A DNA stretch of 64,000 nt from RYN-230 sp963851025. GTDB lineage: Bacteria > Actinomycetota > Actinomycetes > Streptosporangiales > Streptosporangiaceae. The stretch's first letter is position 1; the number at the start of each line of letters is the position of its first letter. This document shows, piece after piece, positions 1-7,676 of this stretch. Location: positions 558,001 to 622,000 of the forward strand of contig CAWKOA010000006.1 in assembly GCA_963851025.1 (NCBI GenBank), written 5' to 3'. The notes beneath the pieces were generated by a model. The model was given only the letters and a program-made list of their open reading frames with translations, was not told where the DNA came from and searched no databases. The position numbers were made by a program, and so were the translations under genes.

Positions 1-1
1 G

Positions 2-844
2 GATCAGTGGCCGGACCGGGTGCTGGACACCCCGATCGCCGAGACCGCGGTCATGGGCCTGGCGGTCGGCGCGGCCATGGCCGGGCTGCGGCCGGTCGTG
101 GAGCTCATGTACCTGGACTTCCTCGGCGTGTGCCTGGACCAGATCATGAACCAGGCGGCCAAGCTGCGCTACATGACCGGCGGCGCGGTGACCCTGCCGC
201 TGGTGATCCGGACCCAGTTCGGCTCGGGCCGGTCCTCGGGCAGCCAGCACTCGCAGAGCCTGGAGGCGATGCTGGCCCACATCCCGGGCCTGACCGTGGT
301 CATGCCCAGCTCCGCCGCGGACACCTACGGCCTGCTGCGCAGCGCGATCGACGACGACAACCCGGTGATCTTCATAGAGAACCGGCTGCTGTACGAGCGC
401 AAGGCCGCGCCGCCGGAGCCGGGGCACCGGGTGCCGCTCGGCCAGGCCGCCATCGCCCGGCCCGGCCGGGACCTGACCATCGTGGCCTGGTCGCACATGA
501 CCGAGCTGGCCCTCGCGGCGGCCGGGGAACTGGCCGCCGAGGGGATCGAGGCGGAGGTGCTCGACCTGCGCACGATCGTGCCGCTGGACCGGGAGGCCAT
601 CCTGGCCTCGCTGGCCCGCACCAACCGGATGGTCATCGCGCACGAGGCGGTCACCGACTTCGGCGCGGGCGCGGAGATCGCCGCGATGGCGGTCCGCGAG
701 GGCTTCTGGTCGCTGGACGCGCCGGTGGCCCGGGTCGGCGCGCCCCGCTCACCGGCCCCCTACGCACCCAGCCTGGAACAGGCCTGGCGGCCGGGGGTGG
801 CCGAGATCGTCACCGCCGCCCGCGAAATCGCGCAAGACCGGTAA
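2..844 (+). CDS. 2-oxoacid dehydrogenase E1 component, beta subunit (partial, 5' end outside)
   Basis: The reading frame is open from the window edge, so the N-terminal part (about 40-50 residues by family length) is missing. The visible part begins DQWPDRVLDTPIAET, the usual start of the thiamine-diphosphate-binding beta-subunit core. It continues through a conserved MYLDFLGVCLDQIMNQAAKL stretch and a C-terminal transketolase-like domain (about residues 140-275) with a DLRTIVPLD motif. The family makes acyl-CoA from pyruvate, acetoin or branched 2-oxoacids together with an E1-alpha subunit, E2 and E3; the alpha subunit is expected just upstream, outside the window. It is followed at 24 bp by an SDR on the same strand, so it probably belongs to the catabolic operon reaching 7214. 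The substrate cannot be told from sequence. Confidence 0.9.
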   Translation, partial: DQWPDRVLDTPIAETAVMGLAVGAAMAGLRPVVELMYLDFLGVCLDQIMNQAAKLRYMTGGAVTLPLVIRTQFGSGRSSGSQHSQSLEAMLAHIPGLTVVMPSSAADTYGLLRSAIDDDNPVIFIENRLLYERKAAPPEPGHRVPLGQAAIARPGRDLTIVAWSHMTELALAAAGELAAEGIEAEVLDLRTIVPLDREAILASLARTNRMVIAHEAVTDFGAGAEIAAMAVREGFWSLDAPVARVGAPRSPAPYAPSLEQAWRPGVAEIVTAAREIAQDR

Positions 845-867
845 GCCCACCCGCATGAGGGAAGACA

Positions 868-1644
868 ATGAAGGCGAGCGAATTCATGAAGCTGGACGGC
901 AGGATCGCAGTGGTCACCGGGGCAGGCTCGGGGATGGGGCGGGCCATGGCCGGTGAGTTCTACGAGCAGGGCGCCAGCGTGGTGGCCGTGGACATCCGCG
1001 GGGAGGCGGCGGAGGAAACGGCCGCCCTGCTCAAGGACACCGGCCGCAGCCTGGCCCTGGCGGCCGACGTGTCCCGCCGGGATCAGGTGGAAGACGTGGT
1101 CAGCGCGGCCACCCGGCGCTTCGGGCGGATCGACCTGCTGTGCAACAACGCGGGCGTGCTCGACGATTACACGCCCGCCCATGAAACGTCGGACGAGTTG
1201 TGGAACCGGGTGATCGGCGTCAACCTGACCGGAGCCTTTCTCTTTTCCCGGGCGGTGGTCCCCGGGATGATGGCCCAGAAGAAAGGCGTCATCATTAACA
1301 CCGCGTCGATCTCCTCGTTCGTGGCGGGCGGCGGCGGCGCGGCCTATACCGCTTCCAAGCACGGGGTACTGGGGCTGACCAGGCAGCTCGCGTTCGACTA
1401 CGGCTGCCGCGGCGTGCGGGTGAACGCGATCTGCCCGGGCGCGATCCACACCGGGATGACCGGCCACCTGCTCACCCCCGAAGGCCGCAACCCGCACGTG
1501 GATGCGGCCGTGGCCGGGACCCCGGCCGGGCGCTGGGGCAAGCCGGAGGAGATCGCCCGCCTGGCCCTGTTCCTGGCCAGCGACGACGCGGATTTCATCC
1601 ACGGCGCCGCGTACACCATCGACGGCGGGTGGCTGCTGCCATGA
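868..1644 (+). CDS. SDR family oxidoreductase
   Basis: A 258-residue classical short-chain dehydrogenase. The Rossmann glycine motif TGAGSGMG lies at about 18-25, NNAG at 93-96 and the catalytic Tyr160-x3-Lys164 in YTASK. The C-terminus has the usual FIHGAAYTIDGGW motif. The ATG at 868 is preceded by GAGGGA about 6 bases upstream; a second in-frame ATG (residue 7) is possible. The acidic residue at the end of beta-2 (VAVDIR) suggests NAD(H) preference, which is inference from the family. It lies between the E1-beta fragment and an XRE-cupin regulator, all on the same strand, so it probably oxidises or reduces an intermediate of the same pathway. Confidence 0.92.
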   Translation: MKASEFMKLDGRIAVVTGAGSGMGRAMAGEFYEQGASVVAVDIRGEAAEETAALLKDTGRSLALAADVSRRDQVEDVVSAATRRFGRIDLLCNNAGVLDDYTPAHETSDELWNRVIGVNLTGAFLFSRAVVPGMMAQKKGVIINTASISSFVAGGGGAAYTASKHGVLGLTRQLAFDYGCRGVRVNAICPGAIHTGMTGHLLTPEGRNPHVDAAVAGTPAGRWGKPEEIARLALFLASDDADFIHGAAYTIDGGWLLP

Positions 1645-1758
1645 CGGACACCTAGCCGGGCAGTCAGCTACAGCGTCAGACCATGCCGCGCGGCGGCCGA
1701 CCCCGGCCGCCACGCCACCCGGTGGCCGTCCTGGCGGCCCCGCCTGAGGAGATGACCA

Positions 1759-2577
1759 GTGAGTCGCGAACCCGCGTTGGACAAGGACGGGCTGGAGGAC
1801 GGTGCCCCGCTCGCCCGCGCCAGCGTCGCGCACACGCCGATCGGCCAGCAGCTGCGCCGGGCGCGGCTGGCGGCCGGGATCTCGCTGCGGGAGATGGCCC
1901 GCCGGGTGGACGTGTCAGCGAGCTTCATCTCCCAGGTCGAACTGGGCCGCACGATGCCCTCGGTCGGCACGCTCTACTCGATCGCCTCGGAGCTGGGGGT
2001 GTCCCTGGACGGGCTGATGCCGACCGCGCAGCCCGCGGGGGCCGCCCCGGCCACGCCGGGCGACCCGCCGGGGGCCCGCGCCCCGGGCGACCCGGCCGGG
2101 GCCCGCGGCCCCGGCGAGCCGGGGCCGCCGAACACGCCCGGCATGCCGCCGGAGACGGAAGCCGCGCTGCGCGGGCTCCGGGAGGCCCGGACGCCGGCCC
2201 GGCCGTTCATCGCGGCCGAGGATGCGGACGCCCCGGTGCAGCGGGCGGCCCGGCGGCACGAGCTGAAGATCGGCGGGGCGATCTGGGGGCGGCTCACCGC
2301 CGGCCATGACCGGGCCAACGACTTCCTGCATGTGGTGTACAAGCCGGGCGGCGAGTCGTGCCCGGAGGACCAGATGATCCACCACCGCGGCTTCGAGTAC
2401 GGCTATGTCATCAGCGGACGGCTGCGGGTCCAGGTCGGCTTCGACGACTACGAGCTCGGCGAGGGCGACTCGATCAGCTTCGAGTCCATGACGCCGCACC
2501 GGCTGTCCAATCCCTACACCCAGCAGTCGGAATCCATCTGGATGGTGGTGGGCCGGGGCGGCACCCCGGTCCTGTAG
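1759..2577 (+). CDS. XRE family transcriptional regulator with C-terminal cupin domain
   Basis: The protein has 272 residues from the GTG at 1759, preceded by GAGGAGA. An XRE-type helix-turn-helix occupies about residues 27-82 (QLRRARLAAGISLREMARR...SFISQVELGRTMPSVGTL). A Gly/Pro/Ala-rich linker of about 60 residues follows, then a cupin beta-barrel at about 190-265 containing HHRGFEYGYVISGRL and FDDYELGEGDSISFES. This architecture is typical of small-molecule-responsive regulators of catabolic genes, in which the cupin binds the effector. Lying inside the 1-7214 gene run with short spacers, it is the best candidate for the local regulator. The long low-complexity linker is unusual but consistent with a flexible hinge. 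Confidence 0.9.
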   Translation: MSREPALDKDGLEDGAPLARASVAHTPIGQQLRRARLAAGISLREMARRVDVSASFISQVELGRTMPSVGTLYSIASELGVSLDGLMPTAQPAGAAPATPGDPPGARAPGDPAGARGPGEPGPPNTPGMPPETEAALRGLREARTPARPFIAAEDADAPVQRAARRHELKIGGAIWGRLTAGHDRANDFLHVVYKPGGESCPEDQMIHHRGFEYGYVISGRLRVQVGFDDYELGEGDSISFESMTPHRLSNPYTQQSESIWMVVGRGGTPVL

Positions 2578-2610
2578 CTGGCTGGCAGGCCTCACCGAAA
2601 GGAGCGCCCG

Positions 2611-3352
2611 ATGGGTCGGGCCACAGGCAAGGTCGCCCTGGTCACCGGGGCCGCGGGCGGGCAGGGGCGCAGCCATGCCCTCCGGCTCGCCGCCGAGGGC
2701 GCGGACATCATCGCGATCGACGGCGGCCTCCCCGCCGCGGGCCTGCGCCGCGGGCCCGGCCGGCGCGGACCTGGATGAGACGGCCGCCATGGTGGCGGAG
2801 CTGGGCAGCCGGGTCGTCACGGCCCGGGCCGACGTTCGGGATCACGGCCAGCTGGCCGCGGCCGTGGACGAGGCGGCCGGGACGCTTGGCCGCCTGGACA
2901 TCGTGGTGGCCGCGGCCGCGATCCGCGGCTCGGCGCCCGCCCACGAGCTGGCCGAGGAGTGCTGGCAGGACCTGATCGACGTCAACCTGACCGGGGCCTG
3001 GCTGACCTGCAAGGTGGCCGTGCCGCATGTGATCGAGGGCGGCCGGGGCGGGTCTGTGGTCCTGGCCAGCTCGGCCGCGGGGGTCAGGCCTTACCCGGCC
3101 ATGGCGCACTACGTGGCGGCCGAGCACGCGATCATCGGGCTGGCCAAGACCCTGGCCCAGGAGCTGGGCGGGGAGCAGATCCGGGTCAACGCGCTGATCC
3201 CGGCGCTGGCCGGGGCGGCCCCGGACGGGCTGCTGCCCTCCCCCGCCCAGCCCCGGGACGTCAGCGAGGCCCTGCTGTTCCTGATCTCCGACGCGGCCCG
3301 GCACATCACCGGCGCGGCGCTGCCGGTGGACGCGGGGGTGCTGGCCCGGTGA
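2611..3352 (+). pseudogene. Mycofactocin-type SDR, frameshifted and catalytically degenerate
   Basis: A good start (ATG at 2611 behind AAAGGAG) opens an SDR frame with TGAAGGQGRSHALRL and ADIIAID, but that frame stops at 2776-2778. The rest of the SDR continues in the next frame from about 2740 (ADLDETAAMVAELG) to the stop at 3350-3352. The break is therefore a net one-base shift in a GC-rich stretch at about 2730-2765. Other damage is present: the NAG motif reads AAAA (RLDIVVAAAAIRG), and the catalytic YxxxK reads YVAAE (Lys to Glu at 3122-3124). The intact neighbour at 3349 keeps both motifs. Together these point to a real pseudogene rather than only a base-calling error. Its stop overlaps the next start (GTGA). 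Confidence 0.85.
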
Positions 3353-4185
3353 GCGCCCCACGGCTGGCCGGCCAGGTCGCGTTCATCACCGGGGCGGCCC
3401 GGGGCCAGGGCCGCAGCCACGCGATCCGGCTGGCGCAGGAGGGGGCCGACATCATCGCGGTGGACGTCTGCGGGCCACTGCCCACGGTGGACTACCCGCT
3501 GGCCAGCCCGGCCGACCTGGCCGAGACCGTCCGGCGGGTCGAGGAACTGGACCGCCGGATCGTCGCCCGGCAGGCCGACGTCCGCAGCCTCGCCAGCCTG
3601 GAGGCCGCGCTCGCCGGCGGCGTGGCCGAGCTGGGCCGGCTGGACATCGTGGCGGCCAACGCGGGCATCCTGTCCAGCGGCTCGCTGGCCGGGCTGAGCG
3701 TGCCGGCCTGGCGCGAGATGATCGACGTCAACCTGAGCGGGGTCTGGCGCACCTGCCGGGCAGCGATCCCGCACCTGATCGCGGGCGGGCGCGGCGGCTC
3801 GATCATCCTGACCAGCTCGGTGGCCGGGCTGAAGTCCTACCCGAACATGGCGCACTATGTCGCGGCCAAGCATGGCGTGACCGGGCTGGCCCGGGCCCTG
3901 GCCACGGAGCTGGCCGCCTACCGGATCCGGGTGAACAGCGTGCACCCCACCCAGGTGGACACCGACATGATCCAGAACGACATCATGTACCGGCTGTTCC
4001 GGCCCGATCTGGACCACCCCACCCGCCAGGACTTCGCGGAGGCGTCCCGGGCCACCGGGCTGCTGCCCGTGGACTGGGTGGAGTCCGCCGACGTCAGCAG
4101 CGCCGTGGCCTTCCTCGCCTCCGACGATGCCCGGTACATCACGGGCACCGCGCTGCCGGTGGACGCCGGCGCGCTGATCACCTGA
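3349..4185 (+). CDS. Mycofactocin-coupled SDR family oxidoreductase
   Basis: The protein has 278 residues from the GTG at 3349, which overlaps the stop of the upstream broken SDR (GTGA) and so suggests translational coupling. The N-terminus reads FITGAARGQGRSHAIRLAQ and GADIIAVDVCGP, followed by an extended DLAETVRRVEE insertion. This is the signature of SDRs that hold nicotinamide tightly and pass electrons to the peptide cofactor mycofactocin. NAG is intact (AANAGIL) and the catalytic pair is Tyr170/Lys174 (YVAAK). Members oxidise alcohols or carveol-like substrates; the substrate here is unknown. No mycofactocin biosynthesis genes lie in the window. Confidence 0.9.
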   Translation: MSAPRLAGQVAFITGAARGQGRSHAIRLAQEGADIIAVDVCGPLPTVDYPLASPADLAETVRRVEELDRRIVARQADVRSLASLEAALAGGVAELGRLDIVAANAGILSSGSLAGLSVPAWREMIDVNLSGVWRTCRAAIPHLIAGGRGGSIILTSSVAGLKSYPNMAHYVAAKHGVTGLARALATELAAYRIRVNSVHPTQVDTDMIQNDIMYRLFRPDLDHPTRQDFAEASRATGLLPVDWVESADVSSAVAFLASDDARYITGTALPVDAGALIT

Positions 4186-4216
4186 CCACGCTGAACACCT
4201 GACGACGAGGTTCCCC

Positions 4217-5452
4217 GTGCCCATTGATTTCACCGTCCCGCCCGCGGTGGCGGACCTGGCCGCACGCACCGCGGAGTTCGTCCGGGCCAGCGTCCTGCCG
4301 GTCGAGACCGAGCTGCGTGGCGTGGTGCACGGCGGCGACGAGAGCGTCCGCGCCCGGCTGCAGCAGGCCGCGCGGGAGGCGGGCGTGTTCTGCCCGCAGG
4401 CGCCGCCCGGCTACGGGGGCGCCGGCCTGGACGCGCGGGGCCAGGCTGTGGTGTTCGAGCAGGCAGGGTACGCGCTGCTCGGCCCGCTCGCGGTCAACTG
4501 CGCGGCACCGGACGAGGGCAACATGCACCTGCTGGCCCTGGCGGGCACGGCCCAGCAGAAGGAGCGCTACCTGGCCCCGCTGGCCGCGGGCACGATCCGG
4601 TCCTGCTTCGCGATGACCGAGCCCGCGCCCGGGGCCGGGGCGGACCCGCGGGCGCTGGCCACCACGGCGGCCCGGACGGCGGGCGGGGACTGGCGGATCG
4701 ACGGCCGCAAATGGTTCATCTCCGGGGCGCACGGGGCCGCGTTCGCCATCTGCATGGCCCGCACCGCCGGCTCGCCGGGGGACGCCGGGGCCGCCACCAT
4801 GTTCCTGGTGGACATGGACAACCCCGGGGTGCGGATCGTCCGGGACATCGACTCGATGGACCAGGGGCTGTTCGCCGGGCACAGCGAGCTGGTGTTCGAG
4901 GACTGCCTGGTCCCCGGGGACAGCGTGCTCGGCGAGGTGGACGAGGGTTTCCGCTACGCCCAGCTGCGGCTGGCCCCGGCCCGGCTGACGCACTGCATGC
5001 GCTGGCTGGGCCTGGCCCGGCACGCGGCCGACATCGCCCTGGGCTACGCCTCGACGCGGCGGGCGTTCGGCGGCACCCTGGCTGAGCTGGGCATGGTGCA
5101 GCAGCACATCGCCGACTCCGAGATCGATATCGAGTCGGCCCGGGCGCTGATCTACCGCTGCGCCTGGCAGCTGGACCAGGAGACGGCTGGCGCGGAGGGG
5201 GCCGGTGCGGAAAGGGCCGGTGCGGAGTCGGCCCGGCTGTCCTCGGTGACCAAAGTGTTCGCCGCCGAGGCGGTGGGCCGGGTGGCCGACCGGAGCGTGC
5301 AGATCTGCGGCGCGCTCGGCATCTCCGAGGACCTGCTGCTCTCCCGCTACCTGCGCGAGGTGCGGGCCTTCCGGATCTACGACGGGCCCTCCGAGACGCA
5401 CCGCTGGGCGCTGGCCCGGCGGGCGGTCCGCCAGCACCGCGAGGCGTCATGA
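4217..5452 (+). CDS. Acyl-CoA dehydrogenase family protein (ACAD10/11-like)
   Basis: A 411-residue flavoprotein of the acyl-CoA dehydrogenase fold. It has an N-terminal helical part, a middle beta-domain with CFAMTEPAPGAGADPRAL and a FAD-binding C-terminal helical domain with QICGALGISED. The final motif is YDGPSETH (about 388-395) instead of the YEGT that carries the catalytic Glu in medium-chain enzymes; from memory, the DGP-E-H form is typical of ACAD10/11-type proteins. An in-frame 15-bp repeat, three copies at 5186-5230, inserts AGAE-type units at residues 324-338. It overlaps the next SDR (ATGA) and a kinase gene follows. That context suggests 4-hydroxyacid or branched-acid catabolism. 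Confidence 0.9.
   Translation: MPIDFTVPPAVADLAARTAEFVRASVLPVETELRGVVHGGDESVRARLQQAAREAGVFCPQAPPGYGGAGLDARGQAVVFEQAGYALLGPLAVNCAAPDEGNMHLLALAGTAQQKERYLAPLAAGTIRSCFAMTEPAPGAGADPRALATTAARTAGGDWRIDGRKWFISGAHGAAFAICMARTAGSPGDAGAATMFLVDMDNPGVRIVRDIDSMDQGLFAGHSELVFEDCLVPGDSVLGEVDEGFRYAQLRLAPARLTHCMRWLGLARHAADIALGYASTRRAFGGTLAELGMVQQHIADSEIDIESARALIYRCAWQLDQETAGAEGAGAERAGAESARLSSVTKVFAAEAVGRVADRSVQICGALGISEDLLLSRYLREVRAFRIYDGPSETHRWALARRAVRQHREAS
5186..5230 (+). repeat. Three in-frame 15-bp tandem repeats inside the acyl-CoA dehydrogenase gene
   Basis: Copies at 5186-5200, 5201-5215 and 5216-5230 share the core GCCGGTGCGGA and encode AGAEG, AGAER and AGAES. They lie in a loop between two helical segments of the C-terminal domain, where relatives usually have no insertion (recollection). 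The repeat is likely tolerated and length-variable. Confidence 0.85.
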
Positions 5453-6186
5453 CCACACCGCGGACCGCGCTGGTCACGGGGGCGTCGCGGGGTATCGGGC
5501 TGGCCATCGCGCACCGGCTGGCCGGGGCCGGCTTCGGGCTGACCGTGTCGGCCCGGACGGCTGGCCCGCTGGAGCAGGCCGCGGCCGCGCTTCGCGGGCA
5601 CGGCCCGCGGGTCGAGGCGGTGGTGGCGGACATGGCTGACGAGGCGCAGGTCAGCATGCTGGCGGCGCGGCACCTGGAGTGGGCCGGGTCGCTCGACGTG
5701 CTGGTGCTGTCGGCCGGCATGGGTACCGCCGGCCCGCTGGCCGGCTATCCGGTCCGGCGCCTGGACAGGCAGCTGGCGGTGAACCTGCGTGCCCCGTTCC
5801 TGCTCATCCAGGAGCTGCTGCCGGCGCTGCGGGCGACGGCGGCGGGCCACGACTGCGGGGCCAAGATCATCGCCATCGCGTCCATCACCGGGATGGCCGC
5901 CGAGCCGGGGCTGGCCGCCTACGGGGCCAGCAAGGCGGCGCTGATCTCGCTGTGCGAATCGGTCACCGCCGCCGAGGCCGGCCACGGGGTGACCGCTACC
6001 GCCATCTCCCCCGGCTGGGTGGACACCGACATGGCCAGCTGGCAGCACGACCGGATCGACCCGGCCACGATGATCTCCCCCGCTGACGTCGCCGAGCTGG
6101 CCTACTGCGTGACCCGGCTGTCCCGGCACGCGGCCGTGCCCAACATCCCGGTCACCCGGCCGGGCCCGCAGCTGTGGCGGGCGTGA
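5449..6186 (+). CDS. SDR family oxidoreductase
   Basis: A 245-residue short-chain dehydrogenase whose ATG overlaps the stop of the acyl-CoA dehydrogenase gene (ATGA). Its cofactor motif TGASRGIG is at about 9-16. The NNAG-equivalent position reads LSAGMG, SITG provides the Ser, and YGASK the catalytic Tyr-x3-Lys. The C-terminal PGWVDTDMA is typical. In Lva-type pathways an SDR reduces a 4-keto or oxidises a 3-hydroxy acyl-CoA next to the ACAD and kinase; the same role here is inference from position. It ends inside the start region of the kinase gene. Confidence 0.92.
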   Translation: MTTPRTALVTGASRGIGLAIAHRLAGAGFGLTVSARTAGPLEQAAAALRGHGPRVEAVVADMADEAQVSMLAARHLEWAGSLDVLVLSAGMGTAGPLAGYPVRRLDRQLAVNLRAPFLLIQELLPALRATAAGHDCGAKIIAIASITGMAAEPGLAAYGASKAALISLCESVTAAEAGHGVTATAISPGWVDTDMASWQHDRIDPATMISPADVAELAYCVTRLSRHAAVPNIPVTRPGPQLWRA

Positions 6187-7214
6187 CCGGGCCGGCCGGC
6201 CTCGACCTGGGCCGGCTCCGGTCCCGGCTGGCCGGCCCGCTGGGCTGCCGCCCGGGCGACCTGACCGCGCGGCTGATCGAGGGCGGCCGCTCCAACCTGA
6301 CCTACCTGCTCACCGACGGCCAGCAGCGCTGGGTGCTGCGCCGGCCGCCGCTGGGCCACGTGCTGGCCAGCGCGCACGACATGACCCGCGAGTACCGGGT
6401 GATGTCCGCCCTGGCCACAACCGGGCTCCCGGTGCCCCGCATGCTCGTGTCCGAGGACGACACCACCGTGATCGGGGCACCGTTCTTCGTCATGGAGTTC
6501 GTGGACGGCCCGGTCATCCGGGATGCCGCGGACGCCCGCGCGCTGGCCCCGGCCGACGCGGCCCGCGCCGCCGACAGCCTGATCGACCAGCTCGTGGCGC
6601 TGCACCAGGTGGACGCGGGCGGCGCCGGGCTGGGCACGCTGGGTCGCCCCGCCGGTTTCCTGGGCCGCCAGATCGGCCGCTGGGGCCAGCAGTGGGAGGC
6701 CTCCGGCGGCGCGGCCACCGGCCTGCCCCTGGGCGGGCTGGCGGACGCGCTCCGGGCCGGGCTGCCGTCCTCGCCGCCCGCGGCCATCGTGCACGGCGAC
6801 TACCGGCTGGACAACACGATCCTCGCCGTCCGCGACCCGGGCCAGGTCGCCGCGATCATCGACTGGGAGATGGCCACCCTCGGCGACCCGCTCGCCGACC
6901 TCGGTCTCCTGCTCACCTACTGGGATCCGGTGTCCGCCCCGGTCACCGGGACCGAGCACGCGGTGTCCGCCAACCCCGGGTTCCCGGAGGCCGGGCACCT
7001 GGTCAGCCGCTACGCCAGCGGCTCCGGGCGGGACGTGGGCGGCATGGCCTGGTACGTGGCGTTCGGGCACTTCAAGCTGGCCGTGATCGCCCAGACGATC
7101 CAGGCCCGCTACGCCCAGGGGCTGACCGTCGGCGCCCGCTTCGATTCCGCCGCCGCCGCCATCCCCGTCCTGATCGGCCGGGCCCGTGAGCTGCTGCGCG
7201 GCTCCGGATGCTGA
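6183..7214 (+). CDS. APH-like phosphotransferase family protein (ACAD10/11 N-domain type)
   Basis: A kinase-fold protein of about 343 residues. It has GGRSNLTYLL (nucleotide loop), LRRPPLGHVLASAHDMTREY, the catalytic-loop motif HGDYRLDN (Asp about 206) and the metal-binding DWEMATLGDPLADL (Asp about 227). These stretches match the aminoglycoside-phosphotransferase-like domain found fused to human ACAD10/11 and as free LvaA-type enzymes, which phosphorylate 4-hydroxyacyl-CoA thioesters. I chose the GTG at 6183 because it overlaps the upstream stop (GTGA); an in-frame GTG at 6174 would add three residues. It is the last gene of the 1-7214 plus-strand run. Confidence 0.88.
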   Translation: MTGPAGLDLGRLRSRLAGPLGCRPGDLTARLIEGGRSNLTYLLTDGQQRWVLRRPPLGHVLASAHDMTREYRVMSALATTGLPVPRMLVSEDDTTVIGAPFFVMEFVDGPVIRDAADARALAPADAARAADSLIDQLVALHQVDAGGAGLGTLGRPAGFLGRQIGRWGQQWEASGGAATGLPLGGLADALRAGLPSSPPAAIVHGDYRLDNTILAVRDPGQVAAIIDWEMATLGDPLADLGLLLTYWDPVSAPVTGTEHAVSANPGFPEAGHLVSRYASGSGRDVGGMAWYVAFGHFKLAVIAQTIQARYAQGLTVGARFDSAAAAIPVLIGRARELLRGSGC

Positions 7215-7245
7215 TCGGGTATGACGCCCGGCATGTCCTGGCGGC

Positions 7246-7617
7246 TCATCGCTCCGATCCGATCGTGAGCACGTGCCAGAAGGTCGCCGTCGCGAGCCAG
7301 GCGATCGTGACGACGACGAGGATCTCCAGCGCGTGGGCGCTGCCGGTGACCAGGCCGGCCAGACCGGCGACGACCGCGATCGTGCCGAGCCCGGTGGCGA
7401 CCCGCCGGAACACGGCGCCCAGACCTGGCTGAGGCCGGGTATACAGGTCGCCGCCCGCGAGCACGGCGCAGCCGATGCCGAGGAGGAGCACCACGGCGGA
7501 GATGGCCCACGTGCTGGAGATCAGCACCAGGCTCGTTCCTTCCAGATACGCGACGTACGCGATGAGGATCACGGTGATGGCGCCGGACGAAACCATGTCC
7601 CGCCAGGTCAGTCCCAT
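7246..7617 (-). CDS. Small integral membrane protein, unknown function
   Basis: The protein has 123 residues starting MGLTWRDM, chosen because AAGGAGGTG lies 8 bases before this ATG; the frame is open further upstream without such a site. Four hydrophobic segments are visible at about 10-30, 35-55, 72-92 and 97-117, with a short YTRPQPGLGAVFRR loop between segments 2 and 3. I do not recognise the family with certainty; the pattern resembles small four-helix actinobacterial membrane proteins. It lies 59 bp downstream of the glycosidase-like gene on the same strand and converges with the kinase gene ending at 7214. Confidence 0.75.
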   Translation of the reverse strand: MGLTWRDMVSSGAITVILIAYVAYLEGTSLVLISSTWAISAVVLLLGIGCAVLAGGDLYTRPQPGLGAVFRRVATGLGTIAVVAGLAGLVTGSAHALEILVVVTIAWLATATFWHVLTIGSER

Positions 7618-7676
7618 GGCCAGCACCTCCTTCGCTTTCCGGTGAAGGGGCCACCGCCAAGTCTGCGCCCAGCAGG

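Noticed and set aside
6174..6186. Alternative GTG start for the kinase at 6174
   Set aside because: Possible, but the GTG at 6183 gives the usual GTGA overlap; difference is only three residues.
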